A DNA stretch of 64,000 nucleotides from Gnetum montanum (taxonomy: Eukaryota > Streptophyta > Gnetopsida > Gnetales > Gnetaceae): contig MNCI01015740.1 in NCBI GenBank assembly GCA_015680685.1, positions 509,641 through 573,640 on the forward strand, written 5' to 3'. How positions within the stretch are numbered: the first letter of the stretch is position 1; every line of letters starts with the position of its first letter. The translations under genes and the position numbers were made by a program. The notes beneath the pieces were generated by a model. It was not told the DNA's origin, did no database searches, and worked only from the letters and a program-made list of their open reading frames with translations. Below, piece by piece: positions 46,686 through 58,639 of this stretch.

Positions 46686-48635
46686 GAATGAAAACTCATC
46701 CTCGAGTTCCTTACAAAATATTGGGAAGGTATGGGATTATTGACTTGAATGAAAACTAATGGTGAACGAGATGACGTGTGAACGGATCAATCATTACAAT
46801 ACATGACAATATTAGTCTTCATGACTATAAGAATGAACACTATATACAATTGACATCCAGCCTTATTTGGCAGCTGAGAGAAAAGAGAGAGAGAGAAAAG
46901 AAGAAGATGTGTTGTTGCTAATGCTAGGATTGCACCTTCCGTTGTCCATCTATAACCGTGTTATCAATCTTGTTCCTTGCACAACTATTCCAACACCAGT
47001 CCATCCTGAGTGTTTCCTCCAGGTCTAGTCCATTGCTGTATGATTGCCATCTACACACACAACACAGTCACATATGAGCAAGGATAAGTAAATCACAATA
47101 CAGTTGATACCTTGCCTCGGTGTAAGGTCCATTAGCTGAGTTGTGATATGGCTAATACGGATTCTAGAGATATAACACTGGTGACTACCCAAGGTGTAGG
47201 GGTTAGGAAAATTGAAAAAATTGGATCAGGACCCCCATGACAAAGAGTGATTCTTTGATAGCAATAGAATAGAAAAAGATAAGGAAGAAAAAAGATGGAG
47301 AAAAAGAACCAATGGCAATGTTGATAAAATGGATGTTAAAGATGGGAATGAACTAAACAAATGTTGATTGTGGGAATGTTTAAGGGAAAGAAGTTAACTG
47401 ATGCACCAAATAGGAATTCTAGTGGGTCCTCCCCAAAGCAGGCGCATGCCCTTTATACCCTAACAATTCCACATTCAAAGAGTTTGTAGGCTCTGGAAAT
47501 GTCATTCGGAAGCNTCCACATTCAAAGAGTTTGTAGACTCTGGAAATGTCATTCGAAAGCAAGAGTTAAAGTCTTAACCACAAGAATTTACCAAAAAGAA
47601 AATAATGCATCAATTAAAATATAAACTACTGATACAACTAGCAATGAGGTGGAAAATGGAGAAAGAATGATGAGGTGAAGAGAATGGAATGGAGTCCCAA
47701 GAACAAGGTGGTGTATAGCCCCTTGTGTATGTATGGTTAATGTGACTGAGTAGATCTCATTCCAAATCCAGCCTTAAAAAATCCACATCCAGTGACTTCA
47801 CATTAATACACTTGGCCAATCCATCCACCTAAAGTAACAAGAATGCTTTCCCAAAGAGTCACCACCATTTCAAGGAAACAAGAAAGGGAAAAGTAGGAAG
47901 TGACAGAGGACCTTAGTTAGAGGGAACATGTTTGTTTAGTTCCATAACTAGTGCTTGTAGCCCAGATGATTATTTTTTCTAATGGGTGTGCTTTGAATTC
48001 TCACTTTTTTTTACGTGAGAACCACACCATGCAAAGGCTTAATTTTTTTAGCTCAACTTCCCTATAATGGAGCAACGTCGGAATGGTAAGGGAAACTCAA
48101 GAAGAAAACATCCAAGCACCCAAAAGAATAGCCAACACAAATGCATCAAATCCATTTAAAGTCACACCCTTTTCAATCCTTGAGTCCTTCCTTAGTTTGA
48201 GAAATTCCCAATCACCAATTTGTTCATAGTTTTATTATTAAAGAAAGGGACTGTGCAATTCCAAGCTAAGAGAGACCATAGAAATTCATGGATGCACAAA
48301 TGACATGGACTCATTGCCTGTTATATCAAAAGAAAAATACCTTTGTATCAACATTATAACTAAAAGGTAAAAAAAAAATATTAGCAATCCATAGAACACA
48401 GTTCATACCACCATTAGGAGCACTTATTAGGTGAAGAATCTAACAAAATCAAAACAACAAACAAAGACAAAAACAAAAACAAAAACAATTAAAACAAATA
48501 GTCACACAAAGAAATGAAAAAGTATAAACGATGTTGCAAAAAAAATAAGAAAAGTTAAAGAAATTTGTAAAACAAAAATGTGTAAAACAAAAACTTAAAA
48601 AGGAACTGAGGGCTCAGTTAGTTCCATGCACGTTA
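46686..48635 (-). other. Noncoding 3' region of element C
   Basis: About 2 kb without coding sequence. It contains a GA-rich run (46876-46910), the conserved GTGGGTCCTCCCCAAAGCAGG block (47421-47445), a single-N join at 47513 with about 47 duplicated bases, and an A-rich block (48430-48600) shared with D, B1, F and H. Element H has an ORF in the corresponding region. Confidence 0.7.
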
Positions 48636-48639
48636 GTGA

Positions 48640-49180
48640 GTTGCTCTCTTAATTAGCTATCAGCCACTAGGTATCTTCTTGTCGTGTGGCTTTTGCATAC
48701 AGACACTTTTGTATATTAATGTCTTGTGCATACCGATTGCATGCAGGTAATGCTAAACTTTGCACAACCCATGATTTCTGCACACAATCGCACCCTGTAT
48801 CACTGTATGCAATGCATGGAACCTTCTTCTTCTTGATCTTTCCAAAAGTGTTTTCCTTAGATATTTCCAGGGAAAGATCACGAATTCCTAGGCATGCATC
48901 TATAGTACTTATCCATGTCCTCCCCATTATTATTGGGAAGTCCTCTTTACCATTATTTACTTGTATCACTAGGAAATCAGCTGGGTATGACCACCCACAC
49001 ACAGTGGTGATGATGTCTTCCACCAGTCCCAAGAAAACAGTGATGGATTGGTTGGCCAGCTCTAGGAGAATACTACTCTTCCTTAATGGAGGTAGGTTCT
49101 AGGCTTTGTACATTTCTTGTGATATTAAGTTGACTCTAGAACCTGAATCCAAAAGAGCTTTTCATGGCTCATTCTCAGCT
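48640..49180 (-). pseudogene. pro: Aspartic protease of element C
   Basis: Active site ALLDSGSRVNLISQEMY with intact DSG (49172-49120), then a TAG in KA-NLPPL, then 48667-49032 open: GLVEDIITTVCGWSYPADFLVI, FPIIMGRTWISTIDACLGI. Same arrangement as Athila proteases and as element D. Upstream, MVMLTHVVTNWIKVGHLPKKF is the conserved lead-in also found in D. One or two stops only. Confidence 0.85.
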
Positions 49181-49439
49181 ATTTGGAGATAGATTAGGGG
49201 GCTTCCAGGAACAGAGAATTTCTTGGGAAGGTGGCCAACCTTAATCCAATTAGTAACAACATGTGTTAACATAACCATATGCATTGGGCTCGGTATTTGG
49301 TTTGAAGGGAGCTCTGAAGCCTTATTTGATGGGAAGGCATTCAAAGGTTCAACTGCTTGTGGTTGTAAGGGCTTGGTTGGACTGTTGGCTCTGAAGAAAG
49401 ATCTTTTCTTCATATGGTTATCAAAACTAATAATGGGTT

Positions 49440-51795
49440 GAGGATTTACAGCCCTTGTGGCATTGCGTTGCTGTGGTTGAGTAGGGATTTTCTCTTACAT
49501 TGCTAGAGCGGATGGTAATGGAGCTATCGGTGTGAGAGCTACATATGGATTTGAAAGATGGTATGTTTGTGGGTTATCTTCCCTAGGAGAAGGAGTTCTA
49601 TAATACTCATGGGCTTGTTAGTGATGTTGTGATGTAATGTGACTAACAAAGTCACATGGAGAGATTGGATGCTGCACGTAGTAGCCATATGGGTCAGGTT
49701 GCCAGTAGGGGTATTGTTGCCTTGGTGGTGGCATCCCCCATGACTATGGGTATTACCACTGTTGATGTTGCTCAATGGGTTGTGGTGGAGTTCCACTTGG
49801 ATAATATGTTAAAGTTTGGTGGAACTGCCTTTGGTTACCTTGGGGACAAGGTAACCAGCAAGGTGTTTACCATTTATTTAGTCATGGATTGAGTGCATAC
49901 ACCCCAGACTCTTGTAGATGTGAGATCACTGGGAAACATCCCTTAGGATGGTCATATTGCCATATCTTGCATCCACCATCATTGTCTGTGTCTAAATTCA
50001 CAACCTCTTCTATGATGGCCATTTGTTCGTTACCCTTGTTACATGCATTATCCACTTCTCTCTTTTTCTTTTTTTCGCAGTCACTACCCCACTCCCTAGA
50101 CTCCTCTACAATTTTAAGAACAGTTTCAAACCTAATATCCAAGGAGTCCCACATTCGCCAATACTTCTGTTAAATTTTGGAGAGGCAAAGTTTTCCTATT
50201 CACCATCTCTTCAAGTGGTGACTCTTCTTCCTCCTCACAAAATCTCACTCCTCTTTTTTGAAGGAAAGGATCTCGGTTATATTCTTTTGCACTTTCTCTC
50301 TTTCATAGCTCACCTTCTTCTTTGGCTACTTACTCTAGCAATCTATGAATTTGATGAGACCTAAGCTCTAATAACCTTCCTTGGGCATACATCCCAAGGG
50401 TTCTTCTTATTTCATGCCTAAGTCCATCCACAAGATAGCGCAGTTGATCCCACTGTGAATAACCATGGCCAGGGCAACGATGTAATAGTGCGTAATAGTG
50501 GCCCATAACAGCATCCAAGGGTTCATGATTTCCTTGCTTCCATCCTTGGATTTTCTTCCATAGGTTAGACACTTGGGAGTACATTTGGTACTTATCATTG
50601 AACAGTTCTAACATTGTACTCCACCTCCGAATGGATTCCGATTCTAAGGACCAATACTAGCGTTCAACTTCTTTCACTAGTGTCCTTGGGAACAACTTTA
50701 GTTTTTGCCATTCATTTTCTATGTTTTACAAGGCACATGCATCGTGGAATGCTTGTAAATGATTTTTAGGATTAGCATTGTATCCCCCTTCAAATCTTGG
50801 AATGTTATTCATGTCTAACCTCTTGATCCTACTATCGTTTTGGTGCCTTGTGGGAACTCTTACAGCCTCCATTATATCTAGCATGCTTCTAGTTGCAAGT
50901 AGGGGTTCTTCGTGATCATCTCATTCATAGCATCTATGGTGTCTATGCAGTTTCCTACTCTCCCTTATTTTATGCCTTGATTCCTTAGAGTGCCCTCATC
51001 CTCGTTCTCAACTGGCTAGTCAATGTTTTTCACTTTGTTTTCCCTTATCCTTACGATTGGTTTCCCTATGACTACATCCGAACACTAAAGGAGAGGGTGA
51101 AGGTGATGATGAAGGTGAAGTAGAAGGAGAAACATCACCATGATGGTGTTTTCTACCTTCTCTTCAGTAGTCTCAGCCTTGATCATGATCACAATCAGAA
51201 CGTCACACTTATCATGTGTTTGTGTTCCTTCTTTGAACAGTTTGTGTTCATGGGTATCAAAACCAGGGTTGTGAATAGTGGAGTGAAGGTTTTGATACAC
51301 CACCTCCTGACCAATGTTAGGAGGAGGAACATTGTTTTTTGGGGAACTTGTTGGAGTAGGTTCACCATCTTTGATTTCTCTCAAAACGTGCAGAGCATTA
51401 TGGGGACATTTACCCTTCAAGGATGTATGGTATCTCTCCTATCGCAAGTCCCTTTGACATTGCGCTTCTGTGGGATAATAGTCCCTTGTGTCATGATCAC
51501 ATGCAATGTATTCTGCGTATAAAAGTGGCATGCCTATTCATGAGAGAGCATGAAGGAGCATGTTGGGGACTAATCAGTCTGGAGGCAACATTATGTTACC
51601 CTCCAAGTCTCTCTAATGTAGTTGTTCATCTTGGTGGAGAATAAAGGTGAAATCAACTACATACTCATCAAGATGAGTGTATACCACATGAAACTATTGA
51701 GAAACTAGCAGATCTTGTTTATGTGGATTATGTCGCCAACTGCCTCTTGTGTTAGTCCTAGGTGGTGAAGTGCTCTTATGTGAAGAAGAAGACAT
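49440..51795 (-). pseudogene. gag: Gag of element C
   Basis: ATG 51795 (MSSSSHKSTSPPR) lies 127 bp inside the PBS. A long variable N-part with several stops precedes the capsid (50800-50330): VMGHYYALLHRCPGHGY, YLVDGLRHEIRRTLGMYAQ and LRSHQIHRLLE in the best-preserved piece. A zinc-knuckle relic CKIWQYDHPKGC (second Cys replaced by Trp) lies at about 49970. A proline/glutamine/tyrosine-rich tail contains SWGMPPPRQQYPYW. Interrupted by stops and shifts; not functional as it stands. Confidence 0.82.
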
Positions 51796-51921
51796 TTTTG
51801 TCTTGTTCGGTGTGCAATGTACCATTCCCTTATCTTTCTTTGATTAATCCTAAGGTTTCATTCTAGCATTCCAACTATATGAATGATTTCCTATGTTCTA
51901 TGTAGCGCACAAAAAACTAAG

Positions 51922-51939
51922 TCCCCGGCAACGATGCCA
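51922..51939 (-). other. Primer binding site of C, tRNA-Asp type
   Basis: Minus strand TGGCATCGTTGCCGGGGA, two mismatches from the tRNA-Asp site; one base from the LTR end. Confidence 0.88.
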
Positions 51940-51940
51940 A

Positions 51941-52548
51941 TGATGAGTGGCGAGGTACCCCTACTCTCAACCATATGAATACGAGCATTTCATGCACGAT
52001 CTGGTCAAAATCCAAGGACTAAGTGCTTACATGCCTTAATNTTAGTATCTATTCCCACTTACTATACACATCCTGAACTAGTGCAACGCTGCTGGGATTA
52101 CCAAACGCTAATCGTTACTGGGTTACCAAGCGCTACATGCATGCTCGAAGCGGTCGTACTGAGTGTATTTAACTAAGGGGGTTGAAGGTTGAGAAATATA
52201 TTAATTAACTAGAAAAGCATTAAATAATCATTAATTACTAATTATCTTAATATGTATGCTGCAAGGTTTATCATAAAGTTCATCTTTATAGTCATATACA
52301 AAATTGTGCTCAGGTACAAATTGCTTGAATAAAGATCCGTTCACTCTATGACTCCTACTACAGACACATAGAAATAATTCTAACTTTGGAATGACTAAAC
52401 TACAAGAATCTAGCTAAGGGTCTAAGTTTAACTATCCTAAACAAAGGGCACCACCTCTTATTTATAGAAGATGAGGCAGGACGTGATATTACCAATGCAA
52501 TATCACGTGGCAGATGCGATATCGTGTACGTGATATCGTGGCTCATCA
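51941..52548 (-). repeat. 5' LTR of element C (608 bp with an N gap)
   Basis: Same ends as the 3' LTR. The single N at 52041 stands for about 200 bp present at 45966-46165 in the 3' LTR, so it is a collapsed gap, not a real deletion of one base. Confidence 0.9.
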
Positions 52549-52553
52549 TTTAT
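52549..52553. other. Target site duplication of C, right
   Basis: TTTAT, the partner of 45861-45865. Confidence 0.85.
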
Positions 52554-53300
52554 AAAAAAGAAAATGCCTAGAAAAGTATCTTATCCACCAAGTGATTATA
52601 GACAATCCTATAATAAATATTACTATCTAAGTAGGACTCCTCCTCAACCTTAATACTACTATTGATAATAATGGAAAAATCCACAGTCATGGGGGATGCC
52701 ATCACTAAACCAACAATATCTCTATTGCTAGCAGGATTCTTATGCATATTATATTGAATAAACTATTTCTCCTAATTATTCTAATTCACATGCCTAAACT
52801 CACTATTAGTACCCTCCTAAATACCATCAACTTGCAACATCTCCTATGGAATAACAAATTTCATGCCTCTCATTATTCATCATATTCTTAATACTCTTAA
52901 ATTCCCCTCCAACATATGTCACCACTAATAATGTAGGAGGGATTTGCACCATAACCTTAGTAGAAGAATGCCACTTATTCCATAAGCATATAAGTGAATG
53001 CTAATGTTAGTAGATCTAAGCATAAGTCTCAAAAATATCCTTTCTTTAAGATATTTTCCACACATATGAATAAAACTAGTAGACCTACTAGTTCATCAAG
53101 ACTAGGGCAAGGCCAATTTGGTGAAACCCCTTCCTCACAAAAATAATGTCTCCTAATCCTACACAAAATTCAACAACTATTATCACTCCAACACAAAACA
53201 TAAAATATGAATCTATCACTATCGAGAAACAAAAGATTCTATGCATTACTAATAATAATAAATGAAGTAGTTGTGGGCTGAAAGTTCAAAATATTAGCAT
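52554..53300 (+). pseudogene. gag: Relic G: Gag C-terminal fragment on the plus strand
   Basis: Translates to a tail with SWGMPSLNQQYLYC and DSYAYYIE, matching SWGMPPPRQQYPYW and the following DPYGYYVQHPISP of element C Gag, but in the opposite orientation to C. Preceded across the C insertion by 45828-45865. Stops throughout; no capsid core remains. Directly after it the minus strand carries antisense gene copy 3. Confidence 0.65.
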
Positions 53301-53389
53301 GATCCCTATACCAATCCATAACAAACTTGAAGAACACATGTGTGTGCAAAACTATGTCTACAAAATAGCTACTAAACCAAAAGACACTA

Positions 53390-55361
53390 AGTAGATAAGA
53401 AAAGGATCTTTTTCTTAGTGGGTGGCTATGATTTTGGTGGTACTTCCTTTGCAAGCCATTTAAACTTAGCCCTAGCTACCTCGTTAGCCTTATAATGCAA
53501 CTATTGGGCTTGCCTAATGTTCACTAGAATTGTCAAAGGCTCCACCCCCATGCCATCAAGGGATTCATATCACTTACCATCAAATCCTTTTATGGTAATA
53601 GACAATGAGTCTCCCATGTCCTCTGGTGGATTATGGTCCTACGTAGTTGGATAAAGATGCTTTATCCAATGCCTAGAGAGTTGGCTTGGGTTCTGGCTTC
53701 CCCATCATCCATTCCTACTAACCACCAAGAACTCCATGAATCTCTTTAGATAACTTGCAAAAAATACATTATGCATGTGGATTATCATAGAGGTGTCTTT
53801 GTAGAGTTTAAGGATTTCATCCTTGAGGCCCTAGCCAAGGAAGTAGCCTAGTTGAAACAAGTACCCTCCATCAAGACCTTCTTGAAGGCCCATCCCTATG
53901 TAATACTAATTACCTTCTTTTGTGAAAATAGTTTAGGAAATGTTTGGGATTTGAAAAAAGGATAAGATTCCTTTAATTTAGAATTCGTGAATCCATCCAA
54001 GGCAAGTCCAAAGTGGTCCTTTTTGGTACCAAACCACTTCTTAACTTCTTACGATGGCCAACCTCCTTCACTGGTTTAGTGGCAACTTTCATCCTATCAA
54101 TGAGAACACCAAACAAGTCATGGAAGGTTGTCTCATTGATGGAAATGAAAATTGGTATGCCTCATACTATGGTGCAGAACTAATTGGCTCCTACATCAAA
54201 GGAGTTAATGACATTTAGCCTCTCTATAGAAGGGATGGAAGGGCTAGGTGCCATGAAGACATCAAGCAAACCTATGAGCATGATGTTTGTTTGGATGTCC
54301 TTAGATGCTTACTCCATCAACAACTCCTATGTTAGTCCCACATCGTCAAACTTTAGGGTGAGAGTATCCATGGAGCATCTGGAAAGGAATACAATAACAT
54401 TAGGAGTGGAAGGCCTTGCAAGCTAATGATAACTTCCTAGCATTATTACAGGTACATTTAGGCCATAGATTAAGACCATAGGACACTTAAGACCCAAATA
54501 GCTATAAAGCCTTATGTATAACATAGAAAACCATTGTTATTCTTACCTTTCTTCTTCTTGCTCAGTGAGGCTTGTGTGAAGTTCCTAGTGGTAATGCCTT
54601 TATCTCTAATGCTCTTGGGGGCCACCTACCAACTATGTACTACTTTGGTAGCTACATACTTCTTGTAAATAGGGTTAATGTATTCATGTATTCATTGAAG
54701 GTCCATCTTAACTGTTCATATACAACAGTTCTAATCTTAGGACCCTTGGTAAACTCATTTAATGTAGTTTTGAACACTTCAAAGACTTGATCATCCTTGA
54801 TTAAGCCTTAATCATTAACCCTGTACCTACAAGATGCATGTAAAACTAACAAGTTATGAGTGACCAAACTAATAAAGCCAAAACCTTAAAACCTATAATA
54901 ACCATCCTTACCCTTGTAGGAAATACACATTTCCTAGAGGATTCTGAAACAAGGTGTGGACTCTATGTTCCACCATCAAAGTATTATCAGCATTGTACTC
55001 AGAATACTTTGGCATCCTCCAAATGTCTGAAAGGTAATATGTATCGATAGTGTCCTTAGTCTATTGACTCTCCTATTGCCTGGGTTTCTAGATTGTTAGT
55101 TATGAACTTGACGATTAGCCTTGCAAACCTAGGAAGTAAGGTCTCTACTATAACCCCATCCACATCTACACACAAGTGTGATCATAGTATCACACTAAAA
55201 TTCTACAAGATGTAGGTAAGAAATTCCCTTGCCCCTGGTCAAAACCATAGTGAGCCCCTCTCCAAGAACATGTCAAGTAAAGGGGTGTTTGCTTTGGGTT
55301 GGCTAATGCAACATAAGATGCCAACTAGCTCAACCACGATGAGTATGGGTTTCAAAAGGAG
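53390..55361 (-). pseudogene. Antisense accessory gene, copy 3: HAD-like + retrotransposon ORF domain, badly decayed
   Basis: Found by matching minus-strand frames to copies 1 and 2. HAD-like start at 55361-55100: LLLKPILIVVELVGILCC, then FLERGSLWF-x-PGAREFLTYIL, NFSVIL, SHLCVDV. Middle domain (54330-53650): LLDVFMAPSPSIPSIERLNV-like, INSFDVGAN, FHDLFGV, KKWFGTKKDHFG, YPFFKSQTFPKLFSQ, VLMEGTCFN. Then EDMGDSLSITIKGFDG directly before a GTAAGT donor, as in copies 1 and 2 (IGESYSITTRD; IDEFVSITTGG). A basic end reads KWLAKEVPPKS-x-PPTKKK. 5' exon and coiled-coil tail not found. Many stops. Antisense to gag relic G, so the arrangement matches elements 1 and 2. Confidence 0.68.
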
Positions 55362-57455
55362 CCCTCATGGGGAATAAGAACATTATTAGGACCGTTACAG
55401 AACACTTACAATTTCTTGACAAGTTTACCAAACATCCTAGTTGGGGGTGAAATTAGCCATTGTAAAAAAAAATTGTGTTATTTAAATTTGTTCAAGAAAT
55501 TCTAAAAAAACATTATTATAGTCTTACCAGCCTTTGAACATCAACCATAACATGTTACATCCTAGATCATGCCTTAGTTGATGTGGACAAAGCACTTAAG
55601 ACCTAAAAATAGCCATAGGACAAACATTACGAAAAATAGCAAAAATTCTTTATAGCCATGTAACTAATATTAGAGCATTTTTAACATCCTTAGGCCTCCC
55701 TAGGAGCATGGGACATTGACTAGAAAAATTACTAAGCATGTCAATGCTACCCATCTCCTAGGGGTAATTGCTACAACCCAAATTAAGCTTAATTTACATA
55801 GCCATAGATAAAAATTCGTTCAAAATTCATCCTAGCTTCAATTTCAGTGATCCCACCATGAAGGAATCCTAAAATCACAATATTTTTAGCCATAGTCCAT
55901 ATAAACAAAAATTTACAACCATTATTACATGATACAACAAAAAGAGCACAAACGTAGTTGTCACCATAAACCCCCTTTTGCACAGGATTGCCAAAAAAAT
56001 CGTCAAAAATTCGTTTGGGCTCCAAAAAAGTGATTCCACCAATGTTTTAAAGCTTAAATCAATTCCTACACACCCATAGCCATATAAAATTCAAAAAAAA
56101 TTTCATTTTTTCAAAATAAATTCATGAATATTCATAAAAATCTGAAAATGGCACAAACCCTAACTACACAACCTAAGTAAAGCAACCATAAATCCTTCAT
56201 TACAACTCCAAATTGAGCAAGACCATAGTCAATGTAAACCTTAAAAATAATTCAAAAAATCAAAAACCTTATATTACAATAATATTTAGTTATTTTCATA
56301 ACAAAAAATTCATAACTTTACTTGGTGTTTCTCCAAAAAAGCATTAAAAAACAAAAAATTCACAAAACATAATTTAATTTAGCCATGAATCAAAGAATTT
56401 GATTTTCAACCAGTAAAAAAGCATGAGAATATAAATTTTTTCTACAATTCCATTACCAATTTTAGATGAGAAAATTCAAGAATTTGCTAAATTTTCATGA
56501 AGACATTGTTAAAGTGATACAAACCTTGGGATAGGGTTGGCAAGAAAACAGAATTGCAACCAAAACGTGTATAGAAAATTGATCTTGCTCTAAAATTAAG
56601 GCAAAGTAATTTATTGATGACCTAGAAATATCTAACCACTCATTAGAAAAGATTATGAAAGAAGGAACACCTATCGTAAACTGAATCTTGGGTTAGAATT
56701 TAGAACAGATATAAAAAAATATCCACAAATGACTAAATGTTGACATGAAATTAATTAAATAAACTAATTTGTATATTAGGATTTCTGTAATTGAAAACAA
56801 CCATAAAAATCTTGAAATTTGACATATTCCAAGCATTAAAATCATCTAAAAAGGTTTAATTTTAAACGAAAAGTTGGAGAAGAAAAACAGACGCATGCAA
56901 CATCTTTATACAAAAAAACATTATCAATAAAATAACATCGATGGTAAAGAAAAGAAAAACATAAAAATATTATACTTAAATAGAAAATTGATGTTGATCT
57001 TCTCTCAAGTGCAAGTGTAACATCTTGCTCTCAAGCACAAGTGTAACATCCTGCTCTCAAGTGCAAGTGCAAGGGCAATGAAAACATAGATCTTAAAAAC
57101 ATGATGTTGAAAGCCTTAACCCTAAGCTAGTATTATGAAACTTGCAAGATTTTTATGAGTACTTGTAGGGTTGCAATTTTTGCAAATAATCTGAGACAAA
57201 TCATCTTAACTTGCCAAGTACGAGTCCTTTAGTTTGGTAAGCATCGAAATTGGAACCTTGCGAGTGAAGTAGTTTATTAGAGTTTTGGCAAAATAAATGA
57301 GATTCATGACCATTAAGCGAGCAGGTACGAATCAATTGATGATAGCTGAATTGTTTTAGCTACCATGGAAACACATATTTTCTTTCTATTTGCCACAACA
57401 TTGCAATGTTTTAAGGGTTTTGAAACCCTTTTTTGGGCATATTTAAGAAAGCTAG
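55362..57455. other. AT-rich stretch without recognisable genes
   Basis: About 2.1 kb, with only short chance frames. The right part of copy 3's first intron or promoter may lie here, but I cannot recognise it. Confidence 0.5.
57002..57070. repeat. 26-bp tandem repeat, about 2.7 units
   Basis: Unit CTCAAGTGCAAGTGTAACAT plus six bases (CTTGCT), starting near 57004, 57030 and 57056. Confidence 0.85.
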
Positions 57456-58367
57456 TGATGAGCAATGACATACCCCTACCCTCAACCATATGAATCACAC
57501 AGCATTCATGTGAAATCTAGTCAAATTCCATGGACTATATAGTTTTCTAGTGCACTGGTCCTCTAGGAAGTAAACTAGGCATTGAGAACATTCATTGTCT
57601 TCCCAACTACACTTGTGAAGCTCAAGGGTATGGTTTAAGTATAATTGAGGCACATGATTTTTATCATTTTATATTTTATGGTTTTGGTACTTGAAATAAA
57701 TAGGATAAAGAATAAAGGAATTTAATGTCTACTTTAATCAAACTAGCTAACTATTGTTTAACTATTCCTAACATAAGTATTTGGTCCCACTTGTCGTATA
57801 CATCCTCAACACATATAACGTTGTGGGGTTACCAAGAATTAAGCACTACTAGAATTACCGAATGTCATACACATGTTCAAAATGGTCATATTTATGTGTT
57901 TACTAAATCACTATTTAACTTATCTTGCTTATTTACTTAATTGGATTAATTATTGAGAAACATTGAATAAATAACTAAAAACATTCAATGCATGAATAAA
58001 ATATATAGGCTATCCAAAATGCTGCAAGGCTTATTAAGGAGCTCATCTTTATTGCCACATACATTGTTGTGCTCAAGGAAAACAATGCTCGAATAAAGAT
58101 CCATACACTCAATGACTCCTATTGTGGGCACTCAGGAAAATATTCTAACTTTTTAATGTAAAAACTACAAAATATTTATTACAACTATGACAAGATGATG
58201 CCTAAACATGGTAGATTGGCATGTATTTATAGGTAAAAATAGGCCCTACATCAACAAGGTCATGTCAATGCATCAAATGATGCATCGATGGGGCCTAGTC
58301 AATGTAGCCTAGTCAGCGGGGCCTAGTCAATGAGGCCTCATCGATGTAGCTAATTCACAACTCATCA
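57456..58367 (-). repeat. 3' LTR of element H (912 bp)
   Basis: TGATGAGCAA to AACTCATCA. Flanking bases on the left are GCTAG (57451-57455). Near its right end are several CTAGTCAATG-like repeats. Confidence 0.88.
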
Positions 58368-58380
58368 TACCCCTATGACT
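58368..58380 (-). other. Polypurine tract of element H
   Basis: Minus strand AGTCATAGGGGTA before TGATGAG, aligned with that of C. 58381-58639 shows no gene. Confidence 0.7.
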
Positions 58381-58639
58381 AAATGAAAACTCATCCTTGA
58401 GTTCTTTACAAAATTGAGAAGGCATGGGATTATTGACTAGCACATGACACAACAAAACCAACATGACAAAACTAAATGCCTGGGTGTATGGATCAACAAA
58501 ATTACAAATTTATGGTGTTCATGACACATAATTGAAAACCAAATAAAAAATCAAACAACATGTCCTATAATGGCATGAATAAAATTACAAAGATCACATG
58601 GTCCCAGGCAGTGGATGCTCCTAAGGCTTTAACGAACCT

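Larger units (their letters stand above)
45866..52548 (-). mobile_element. Element C: complete non-autonomous gag-protease LTR element
   Basis: Both LTRs are bounded by TGATGAG and CTCATCA, with 5-bp target duplications TTTAT at 45861-45865 and 52549-52553. Inside, minus strand: PBS for tRNA-Asp (51939-51922), gag (51795-49440), protease (49180-48640), about 2 kb of noncoding sequence and a PPT (46685-46673). No RT, RNase H or integrase: only about 5.3 kb lies between the LTRs. This fits the TR-GAG type of non-autonomous plant element, which depends on proteins of an autonomous partner. It interrupts older sequence between F and relic G. Confidence 0.92.

Noticed and set aside
53390-55361. 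Possible host gene on the plus strand (frames at 54184-54426, 54572-54790 and 54856-55050)
   Set aside because: The minus strand aligns residue by residue with the antisense gene copies; the plus frames are shadows.
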